A stretch of 64,000 nucleotides of DNA from Histomonas meleagridis. Lineage: Eukaryota; Parabasalia; Tritrichomonadida; Dientamoebidae. The position numbers and the translations under genes were made by a program. The stretch is taken from NCBI GenBank assembly GCA_020186115.1, contig WSYJ01000009.1, forward strand, positions 62,001 through 126,000, read 5' to 3'. Of this stretch, positions 20,879 to 29,513 are shown piece by piece; positions within the stretch are counted from its first letter, which is position 1, and each line of letters begins with the position of its first letter. The notes beneath the pieces are model-generated. The model made no database searches, had not been told where the DNA came from, and saw nothing but the letters and a program-made list of their open reading frames with translations.

Positions 20879-22177
20879 ATGACAAATCACATATCTAATG
20901 ATGATATTACTACCATAAACACAGGAGAGCAAAATCTGAATCATTTGTCGACAGGATTGAAATCTCTAATTGAGCTTGAGAAAACTATATTCAGTTTAAC
21001 TGAAGAAAGCCTTCAGCCTTCCATTAAAAAAGTATTTGGATTTTTTGATCTAAATTATCCCGATACATTTAATATCATTATAAGTAACATTGTTTATAAT
21101 TCATTTTCATCACGAAAGCATATATTTGATATTTACTTAAATTTTTTAAAAGCATTTGAAATGAAAGAAGAAGAAATTAATCAAAGTGTCGTTAAACTAA
21201 TACCAATATTTATCAAACGTATATCTACAAAGAACACACAAGAATCATATTATTTAATAGAGAAAATGATTGAACAAAATTTTATTGATGAAAATATCAC
21301 TAAAAATATTAATTCAAAATATTTTTCTCATTATAAAACAAAAGAAGAAAACCAAAAACAAAAGGCATCTGGGTTTAATAGAAATGATCCAATAGAAAGA
21401 TACTTTTTTGATAATTATGAAGAACTTTCAAAGAATGATTGGGAGTTTCATAAGAAATATATTAAAGAAGGAAATAATCCAAATGAAATTGCAAAAATAA
21501 TTCGAAATGATGAAATAGAAAAACTTCAAGAAATATCATCACAACCAAATTTTGATTTTAATCAAACAATAGAACCATCACTTTATGAAAGATATTCATT
21601 TGTTAATAAAAAGAATGTTACATTAATTGATTATGCAGCATTTTTTTCATCAGTTAAATGTTTTAAATTTTTACTAATGAATGGTTCAAATGTATTAAAC
21701 ACAGGTAAATATGCAGTTGCAGGTGGAAATGAAGAAATCATTCATTTATGTGAACAAAATCATTCATCATTTAAAGGTGCATATAAAGCAGCAATTATGT
21801 TTCATCGAGATGATATCTTTAAATATATTTTTGAGAATAAAATAGAAAAAATACAATCAATAGCGAAAACGTCTGAAGATAAAACGAATGATTTGGTAAG
21901 TTTTTGTATTAAAAAAGATAATTATGAAATTTTAGCATTTTTGGAAGAAAAAGGAATTAATATTGATGATGGTAATATAAATGAATCAGCAAGAAATGGA
22001 AATTTATATCTCGTTAAATATTTCCTTCAAATTAGTCGAATTCCAAAAAATATTTTGCCATTTGCTTCAGAATCAGGAAATGTTGAACTTGTGAAATATG
22101 TTTTAGAGCAAAAAGGAATTGATGTTAATGCAAAAAAATTTCATTTGAATAATTTTATATATGTTTTAATAATTTGA
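20879..22177 (+). CDS. Ankyrin gene 3: N-terminal DUF3447/ankyrin reading frame
   Basis: 432 residues to the first stop, paralogous to ankyrin genes 1, 2 and 4. Helical N-domain (about 1-190), then DWEFHKKYIKEGNNPNEIA, IIRNDEIEKLQEISSQPNFDFNQ, IDYAAFFSSVKCFKFLLMNG, YAVAGGNEEIIHLCEQNHSS and ankyrin-like repeats ending KGIDVNAK. ATG at 20879 follows an AACCGTCG box and tccataacactgta. The last 13 codons or so are spacer (a 100-nt block of 20-nt units from 22139), so the true coding end of this segment is about 22138. It continues in modules at 22239, 22389, 22559 and 22686. Confidence 0.75.
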   Translation: MTNHISNDDITTINTGEQNLNHLSTGLKSLIELEKTIFSLTEESLQPSIKKVFGFFDLNYPDTFNIIISNIVYNSFSSRKHIFDIYLNFLKAFEMKEEEINQSVVKLIPIFIKRISTKNTQESYYLIEKMIEQNFIDENITKNINSKYFSHYKTKEENQKQKASGFNRNDPIERYFFDNYEELSKNDWEFHKKYIKEGNNPNEIAKIIRNDEIEKLQEISSQPNFDFNQTIEPSLYERYSFVNKKNVTLIDYAAFFSSVKCFKFLLMNGSNVLNTGKYAVAGGNEEIIHLCEQNHSSFKGAYKAAIMFHRDDIFKYIFENKIEKIQSIAKTSEDKTNDLVSFCIKKDNYEILAFLEEKGINIDDGNINESARNGNLYLVKYFLQISRIPKNILPFASESGNVELVKYVLEQKGIDVNAKKFHLNNFIYVLII

Positions 22178-22766
22178 AATATGTTTTAATAATTTTATAT
22201 ATGTTTTAATAATTTGGAATATGTTTTAATAATTTGAAACAGCACTTCATATAGCAGTTAGAAATAATAATATAGAAATAGTAAAATTACTTTTAGATAA
22301 GGAAGGAATTGATGTTAATGCAAAATATATTCATTTGAATAATTTTGGATATGTTTTAATACTTTTATATATGTTTCAATAATTCGAAACACCATTTCAT
22401 ATAGCAGTTAGAAATAATAATATAGAAATTGTAAAATTAATTTTAGATAAAGAAGGAATTGATGTTAATGCAAAAAATAATCATTTGAATAATTTTGGAT
22501 ATGTTTTAATACTTTTATATATGTTTTAATAATTTGGAATATGTTTTAGTAATTTGAAACAGCACTTCATATAGCAGTTAGAAATAATAATATAGAAATA
22601 ATAAAATTACTTTTAGATAAAGGAATTGATGTTAATGCAAAATATATTCATTTGAATAATTTAAAATATGTTTTGAAAATATTTTACTGCAATTCAAATT
22701 GCAGAACAAAAAGGATACACGGAAATAGTAAATTTACTTCGTGAAAAAAGTACGAACGAAAATTGA
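22139..22766 (+). repeat. Ankyrin gene 3: four split modules with 100-, 60-, 80- and 40-nt spacers
   Basis: Modules restart at 22239 (TALHIAVRNNNIEIVKLLLD), 22389 (TPFHIAVRNNNIEIVKLILD), 22559 (TALHIAVRNNNIEIIKLLLD) and 22686 (TAIQIAEQKGYTEIVNLLRE), the last ending in TGA at 22764-22766. Spacers are 100, 60, 80 and 40 nt, each a whole number of 20-nt units such as ATATGTTTTAATAATTTGAA. The spacer lengths leave different frames (100 and 40 are +1, 60 is 0, 80 is +2 mod 3), yet every module is open in its own frame. Confidence 0.75.
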
Positions 22767-23640
22767 TCATATCCAGACATCAAAACTCAGCAATCGAACT
22801 TACAAAAAATGTATATATAAACTCAATACCAGAAGCTGTTTATATGTTATGAATTTCAACAAAAAACAATCGAGGAATTTAAAGTTGAATCCCCCTTTTT
22901 TATAAATATAAAAATTAAAATTTTCAATGCTATGATTAAAATTTAGCTTGGTCAAAAAATCTCTTAATTAGAAGTAGTACTTTTACAATATATATATGTT
23001 AGCCTATATTAAATATACTTATTTTATTTTTATATTGAAACTTTATGTTTTTTCTTTTACTATTGAGTTGATCAAATTAATCTGCTAGCCGATGCCCAAC
23101 CACGAAAATATCTAATAACCACCCAGTGCGAACTGAATATTATTAAGAAAAAAAAAAATTTTTATATTTATTTTTTGATGTTTATTTGATTTTTACTTAG
23201 TTTTCAATTAGTATTTGGACATCGTAAACATATTGTAAGGAAATGTAAAATATAAAGTAGTCATGAATTCAAATAAACTATAGAAATAAAACTGTAATTT
23301 TTTCACTAAAAGTGAAAATCGACTTTTTCATTCAAACTTTTTGATAATAAATGCGTAATTGTAAAACAATTTTTCTTTACTTATCCTTATATTAAAATAA
23401 GATACAGATAACAACATAATAAATTATAAGGATATTAAATATATATGGGCAAATATAGTCAAATATGGAAATAATTGCTTGTACTGAATCAAAAACAGTT
23501 TTTTTATTTGAGTCAAATATAATCAAATATGGAAATAATCGCTTGTACTGAATCAAAAACATTTTTTTTATTTGAGTCAAATATAATCTGTTAAATCGAT
23601 TCAATAAGATTTGAATTGTTGTTTTATGTTTAAAGAAGCA
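22767..23640. other. Intergenic; includes a 64-bp tandem duplication
   Basis: No gene supported. At about 23455-23585 a 64-bp unit occurs twice (GTACTGAATCAAAAACA at 23481 and 23545, each followed by a T-run and TTTGAGTCAAATATA). It abuts the 69-bp satellite. Confidence 0.55.
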
Positions 23641-25360
23641 AAACACAATCAAACAAAACATTTTATTTCTTTTTTATTTATTACATAAAGATAATTAATA
23701 TTAAAAAAGCAAAACACAATCAAAAAACATTTTATTTCTTTTTTATTTATTACATAAAGATAATTAATATTGAAGAAGCAAAACACAATCAAAAAACATT
23801 TTATTTCTTTTTTATTTATTACATAAAGATAATTAATATTGAAGAAGCAAAACACAATCAAAAAACATTTTATTTCTTTTTTATTTATTACATAAAGATA
23901 ATTAATATTAAAAAAGCAAAACACAATCAAAAAACATTTTATTTCTTTTTTATTTATTACATAAAGGTAATTAATATTAAAAAAGCAAAACACAATCAAA
24001 AAACATTTTATTTCTTTTTTATTTATTACATAAAGATAATTAATATTAAAAAAGCAAAACACAATCAAAAAACATTTTATTTCTTTTTTATTTATTACAT
24101 AAAGATAATTAATATTGAAGAAGCAAAACACAATCAAAAAACATTTTATTTCTTTTTTATTTATTACATAAAGATAATTAATATTAAAAAAGCAAAACAC
24201 AATCAAAAAACATTTTATTTCTTTTTTATTTATTACATAAAGGTAATTAATATTGAAGAAGCAAAACACAATCAAAAAACATTTTATTTCTTTTTTATTT
24301 ATTACATAAAGATAATTAATATTAAAAAAGCAAAACACAATCAAAAAACATTTTATTTCTTTTTTATTTATTACATAAAGATAATTAATATTGAAGAAGC
24401 AAAACACAATCAAAAAACATTTTATTTCTTTTTTATTTATTACATAAAGATAATTAATATTGAAGAAGCAAAACACAATCAAAAAACATTTTATTTCTTT
24501 TTTATTTATTACATAAAGATAATTAATATTAAAAAAAAGCAAAACACAATCAAAAAACATTTTATTTCTTTTTTATTTATTACATAAAGATAATTAATAT
24601 TAAAAAAGCAAAACACAATCAAAAAACATTTTATTTCTTTTTTATTTATTACATAAAGATAATTAATATTGAAGAAGCAAAAAACAATCAAAAAACATTT
24701 TATTTCTATTTTATTTATTACATAAAGATAATTAATATTAAAAAAGCAAAACACAATCAAAAAACATTTTATTTCTTTTTTATTTATTACATAAAGATAA
24801 TTAATATTAAAAAAGCAAAAAAAAAAAAAAAAACATTTTATTTCTTTTTTATTTATTACATAAAGATAATTAATATTAAAAAAAGCAAAACACAATCAAA
24901 AAAACATTTTATTTCTTTTTTATTTATTACATAAAGATAATTAATATTGAAGAAGCAAAAACACAATCAAAAAAACATTTTATTTCTTTTTTATTTATTA
25001 CATAAAGATAATTAATATTGAAGAAGCAAAACACAATCAAAAAACATTTTATTTCTTTTTATTTATTACATAAAGATAATTAATATAAAAAAAGAAAAAC
25101 ACAATCAAAAAACATTTTATTTCTTTTTTATTTATTACATAAAGATAATTAATATTAAAAAAGCAAAACACAATCAAAAAACATTTTATTTCTTTTTTAT
25201 TTATTACATAAAGATAATTAATATTGAAGAAGCAAAACACAATCAAAAAACATTTTATTTCTTTTTTATTTATTACATAAAGATAATTAATATTAAAAAA
25301 GCAAAACACAATCAAAAAACATTTTATTTCTTTTTTATTTATTACATAAAGATAATTGTA
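23634..25360. repeat. 69-bp tandem satellite, about 25 copies
   Basis: The unit contains GCAAAACACAATCAAAAAAC, then a T-rich stretch, ATTACATAAAGATAATTAAT, and a junction that is either ATTGAAGAAGC or ATTAAAAAAGC. The start of GCAAAACAC recurs every 69 bases (for example 23773, 23842, 23911, 23980). Most copies are near-identical; some carry 1-3-nt changes in A-runs, and one (about 24811) has its centre replaced by a long A-run. Because 69 is divisible by three the array gives long artefactual minus-strand frames (LYVINKKEIKCF repeats). Copies mix the two junction types without a simple order, which suggests unequal exchange among neighbours. Confidence 0.9.
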
Positions 25361-25461
25361 AACATTTACAACCACTTCGACGCACTTCTTCGACAATTTC
25401 AAATTTGAAATCATTTTACACATTTATCAAAGTACATAAATTGAATTAATTTTCTTTTTAC

Positions 25462-28275
25462 TTATTTGAAGCAAATGTCCAAAATTCTTTGGATTGAGTT
25501 TGTAATTTGCGGCGATGTTCCCTTCACTTCTATCATTACTCTTTGTGTCTGCGGGTCAGCGTAGAACCTTGCCAATATTCCCTGTGCGTTACCTTCTATC
25601 AGCACGATTCCAGTTCCTACGATATTATACTGAGGCAATTGCAAAGGCAACGTTGGTATTCTTAGCATTTGCTGCATGACTTGTCTCATTTGGTTTGTTG
25701 GGTCTTGTCCTGCAGGCACTGGGAATGAAGCAGTTGCTGTTTGGTTTGGCGCAGAGAATTGGTTCCATCTTCCGAAGAAAGTGTTTTGATCCATTGGGAA
25801 TGGCTGCATGAACTTTGTTATTGGCAAAGGTAACTTCAATGTTTCATTCACGTCATTATAGCTGAAGTGATAAGGTGCAGGATCAGTATATGGCGCAGTG
25901 ACTGTTACCATAAACTTATACATACCTGAGCTTTGTGGCGATAATGAAGAAGGACCCATTTGATTATTAGTACGGAAGAATGGAACTGGAGGGAAACGTA
26001 ATTTAATTCCATTAATTTGTTGTTGTGATTTGTTAATTAAGTTGAAACTTAACATAGCATTAGGACCTTGCGCTTGAATGTTTAAGCTGAGTTGGACAAA
26101 TTGATCTTCATATGCTATACCTGTATCATTGATAGCAAAATGTTTAAGTGTCATTTCTTGTGATGACATATTATTACCAGTGTTCATTTGGACATTAGAT
26201 AACGCGGATAATAAATCATTGTTTTGGTTCATGTTCATTTGTTGTTGTGGACGTTGTTGCATTGGTTGTTGTTGTTGTGGCATTCCTAAGTCACCTAAAA
26301 GATCATCAACTGGTGCTTGTTGTTGTTGTTGTTGCATTGGCTGTTGTTGTTGTTGAGGTTGTGGTGCTGAATGTTGTTGTGTTGGTTTATGTACTGGTAA
26401 TGATGTAGCAAGTTGTTCTTCATCAATTTGTTCTTCTTCTTCATTATCTTCATCTTGTGTTATTGTTGTACCTTTATCTTCTTCAAGTACCTTACGGACA
26501 AGTGATGATTCACGTGGTTTAAATGGTGGTATTTGTTTAAATACTATTGGTATTGCGTTTTGTTTCAATGTTAATATTGTTGTGTATTCAATAGCACGTT
26601 GTTGAATATCAGTGTTTTCATTACCACAATAACCTTTGATGAACTCAATGATACCTGCACGTGCTGGTTGATAACGAGCACCAATTTTAGCTAACGCTGA
26701 TAATATGATAGCTTGTGTTTGTTCTTGACAATGTTTCATCTTCTTCTTAAGTTCATTTACTACTTCTTCTGGTGGTGTTGGTATTAATTGTGCATAATCA
26801 CCAACTAATTGAGCTGCTAATTGGATTAAACGATCATGTGCATTCGATGAAGTCATTGCATTATATGATGTTAATGTGGCATAACGTTGATATTGTGGAT
26901 TCATAGATACAACTTGAACTACACGATGCCAAACTCCATCATGACATTCATCACCTGCTAATGTCATTAATGTTAAGATTACATCAATATACCATGCTAA
27001 ATCAGTCATGAAACTTTCAGCTAAGACTGCAATCTTTAAACATAATGGTTCTCGCATTGATATATCTGCAAACTTTAAATAGTTTAATAATTCTTGTACA
27101 ATTTCTTCAGCTGATTCTTGTGTACATAAAACATATAATAATGATAATGCTCTTCGACGAATAGAATTATCTGGATCACGTAACGCAATAAATAATGTTT
27201 GATGATGTTGGCCTAATGATGGAATAACATCTGGTGCTGCACCAACTAAACGTGTAAGTGTTTCTAATGATAAATATCGAACATTGGGTTGCTTGGCTGA
27301 TAAGAAACCTCCTAAGATGGTGGCCGATTTAACTAATAACGCTTGTGATAAATGGGTGGCAATGATTAAGTTAATGGCTTCGAATAATAACATCATGTTA
27401 GTGTTGACTTCTTTGATATTTAATAAGAGATTAGTCTTTTGTAAACAGATCTCAATGGTCTTAGTAATGGATGATAACTCTTGTTCGGTCCATTCTTGTT
27501 TGAACTGTAAAATGCGTAAATACTTCATAACAAGCCATGGAACTGGGTTACGACCATATGTATATTCTAATGGAATGTTAAATTCAAAGAAAAGTTTGTT
27601 CAGCATTTGGATGGCTATCGGAAATACATTTTGTAAGTCATTGGTATGCTTTTGTAATAAGACTAAGACTAATGATGCACCAGATAATTGAACACCAAAG
27701 TTGGAATCTTGTAAAAGCCGTAAAACAGTGGTGCCAAATTCTGGTGTATAAACAAAAGTAGATGGATTTTCTCGATATAATCGGACTAATGCTAATGCTG
27801 CCTTCTTCTTGACAAAATCAGTGCTCCTGGTGGACATTAATACTTGAAGAATAGATGGTGCTAATGTTTCGGCAATTTCTGTTCCACCAATATTGGCTGC
27901 ACAACATAAGGCTAAACATTGAGCAGGTTCATTTTCTACGTTGTTCATCTCTTTACGGATATGCTCGATAATTAATGTAACAAAGTCATACTTTCCATTA
28001 AGATAAACACCTAATGTGATATAACCAATTTGCTTTTCACTAAAAACATTTGAGGTCAAAAGTTCCATCATTTGTGGAAAACCAAAGTCAAATTGATAAC
28101 CAAGAAGATGAATATAAAGAAGTTTTGCAACATATTTCTTTCGATTGTAACCATTCATTCTTGATGCTCCAAAGTTCTTCCTAATGTTGGCAAGCTCTTT
28201 TGTAACACGGCCCTTTTCTTCTTCTTTGCTGCGGCAGTTAAGACATTCAGTTATGAAGTTCCTAAGTCCTCTCAT
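25462..28275 (-). CDS. AP2A: AP-2 complex alpha adaptin
   Basis: 937 residues. The start MRGLRNFITECLNCRSKEEE...KELANIRKNF parallels alpha-adaptin [20 protein letters not shown]...KELANIRSKF, followed by YNRKKYVAKLLYIHLLGY and EKQIGYITLGVYLN; this is the alpha trunk (residues 1-610) with a Lys/Arg patch for PtdIns lipids. A Gln-rich hinge (about 640-700, (Q)n runs and DDLLGDLG) precedes the appendage (about 715-937), which ends in the platform subdomain (NSIQRILDICFK). DLLGDL and DLLSAL in the hinge resemble clathrin-box motifs. Known role: cargo, clathrin and accessory protein binding in endocytosis at the plasma membrane. Upstream, ccaaccgttg (28347-28356) is an AACCGTT box. Confidence 0.9.
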   Translation of the reverse strand: MRGLRNFITECLNCRSKEEEKGRVTKELANIRKNFGASRMNGYNRKKYVAKLLYIHLLGYQFDFGFPQMMELLTSNVFSEKQIGYITLGVYLNGKYDFVTLIIEHIRKEMNNVENEPAQCLALCCAANIGGTEIAETLAPSILQVLMSTRSTDFVKKKAALALVRLYRENPSTFVYTPEFGTTVLRLLQDSNFGVQLSGASLVLVLLQKHTNDLQNVFPIAIQMLNKLFFEFNIPLEYTYGRNPVPWLVMKYLRILQFKQEWTEQELSSITKTIEICLQKTNLLLNIKEVNTNMMLLFEAINLIIATHLSQALLVKSATILGGFLSAKQPNVRYLSLETLTRLVGAAPDVIPSLGQHHQTLFIALRDPDNSIRRRALSLLYVLCTQESAEEIVQELLNYLKFADISMREPLCLKIAVLAESFMTDLAWYIDVILTLMTLAGDECHDGVWHRVVQVVSMNPQYQRYATLTSYNAMTSSNAHDRLIQLAAQLVGDYAQLIPTPPEEVVNELKKKMKHCQEQTQAIILSALAKIGARYQPARAGIIEFIKGYCGNENTDIQQRAIEYTTILTLKQNAIPIVFKQIPPFKPRESSLVRKVLEEDKGTTITQDEDNEEEEQIDEEQLATSLPVHKPTQQHSAPQPQQQQQPMQQQQQQAPVDDLLGDLGMPQQQQPMQQRPQQQMNMNQNNDLLSALSNVQMNTGNNMSSQEMTLKHFAINDTGIAYEDQFVQLSLNIQAQGPNAMLSFNLINKSQQQINGIKLRFPPVPFFRTNNQMGPSSLSPQSSGMYKFMVTVTAPYTDPAPYHFSYNDVNETLKLPLPITKFMQPFPMDQNTFFGRWNQFSAPNQTATASFPVPAGQDPTNQMRQVMQQMLRIPTLPLQLPQYNIVGTGIVLIEGNAQGILARFYADPQTQRVMIEVKGTSPQITNSIQRILDICFK

Positions 28276-28862
28276 TTCGAGTGTTTCCTCTTTTTATCAA
28301 AATTGACTATGCACCGGTTATTCATCAGAAATATCTACGATAGATGTCCAACCGTTGAATAGATGATAGAAATTTGATTGTGTAATGTGATATGAAATGG
28401 AAGGTATTGATCGGTTTATGAAATAGATTGTTCATAAGGCTAGAAAAGCTTGCTATACAACTGATTTTTAATTTTTTATTTCATTGTTAACCTAAATTTT
28501 AAAAACATGTACCAATATCGAAAAGTTAACAATTTATCATTTTATAAGAAAAAAGTAAAAATGATAACAACACTTCAAGGATACCCAAAGATATTACAAG
28601 TTTTCAAAATTATTAAAAAAAAATATTCAAACATAGTTATAGTTGAAAACATTAATACAATTATTGTGAACAATTAGTACTACATTTTATTTGATTCTAT
28701 TATTATATGGTTTTTATTTATTTATTCTCTATTGTTGGGAAAACTTTATGTAATAACTTTATGTTGCTCAAAGGTTATCTATTATTTGATATCTGTAGAA
28801 AAATTGTCATATAAAAACATATCTTTTCCCCTTATTTTTCTTTCTTTCAACTCAAAGGTACT
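28276..28862. other. Intergenic; AP-2 alpha promoter and 3' flank of ankyrin gene 2
   Basis: Holds an ACCGGTTATT near 28313 and an AACCGTT near 28349, both upstream of AP-2 alpha. The rest is AT-rich without a gene. Confidence 0.5.
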
Positions 28863-29513
28863 TCATGAACTATCATTAGAATCACTACTAAGATCACTAT
28901 CATCATCATTTTGTTGGTATCCAGAATGAGTATATTTTCCCCAAACATTTGTTGAGGTATTCCAAGGATTACTTGGTGAACCAAAGTCATTATTTTGATT
29001 TGAACCATTATTTGTATTTGATCCAAACTGAGTATATTTTCCCCAAACATTTGTTGATGTATTCCAAGGATTACTTGGTGAACTAAAGACACTATTTTGA
29101 TTTGAACCATTATTTGTATTTGATCTAAAATGATTTGTAAGTTTTCCCCAACCATTTGTTGAGGTATTCCAAGGATTACTTGGTGAACCAAAGTTATTAG
29201 TTTTACGTGTTCCAAAAGAAACTTGTTTTTCTAACCAATGATTATTTCCACTATTTAAAACCCAAGGATTTGATTGGTAATCGCTAAATTCTATTTTTTG
29301 TTTGTTTAAAGTTTGATTTAATACATCTTCATCATATTCAATTCCTTTTTGCTGTTTTAGTAAATCAACAATTTTTACATTTTTTATATCTGCCGCAATT
29401 AAAATCGCTGTTAAACCAGAATTATTTTTTGCATTTATATCAATCCCTTCTTGTTCAAGTAGTAACTTAACAATTTCAAAATTACTTGATGCAGCTGCAT
29501 TCATTAAAGCTGT
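28863..29513 (-). CDS. Ankyrin gene 2: last two contiguous repeats and a Trp-Gly tail
   Basis: Open segment that carries module 24 (TALMNAAASSNFEIVKLLLE, from 29513), then a repeat joined without spacer (NAKNNSGLTAILIAAD), then a non-ankyrin tail of about 150 residues. This direct junction shows what a normal 34-residue repeat looks like in this gene. The tail contains three copies, spaced 35 and 34 residues apart, of SPSNPWNTSTN(G/V)WGK followed by a SNTNNGSNQN linker, and ends in an acidic Asp/Ser run (DDDSDLSSDSNDSS) before the stop. Tryptophan-glycine dipeptides in a Ser/Asn/Gly-rich, disordered setting resemble Argonaute-binding hooks, but that is only a resemblance. Confidence 0.7.
   Translation of the reverse strand, partial: TALMNAAASSNFEIVKLLLEQEGIDINAKNNSGLTAILIAADIKNVKIVDLLKQQKGIEYDEDVLNQTLNKQKIEFSDYQSNPWVLNSGNNHWLEKQVSFGTRKTNNFGSPSNPWNTSTNGWGKLTNHFRSNTNNGSNQNSVFSSPSNPWNTSTNVWGKYTQFGSNTNNGSNQNNDFGSPSNPWNTSTNVWGKYTHSGYQQNDDDSDLSSDSNDSS

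Noticed and set aside
22139-22766. Simple pseudogene decay of the ankyrin arrays
   Set aside because: Not excluded, but random decay would put stops and frameshifts in the modules as often as in the spacers; modules are open in all four loci except one terminal base insertion.
23649-25423. Long minus-strand frames rich in LYVINKKEIKCF repeats
   Set aside because: They are a consequence of a 69-bp (23-codon) satellite with no stop in one frame; 1-nt indels break them repeatedly and there is no start context or domain.
26129-26356. Cys-rich ORF antisense to AP-2 alpha
   Set aside because: Poly-Cys arises from the complement of the Gln (CAA) hinge repeats.
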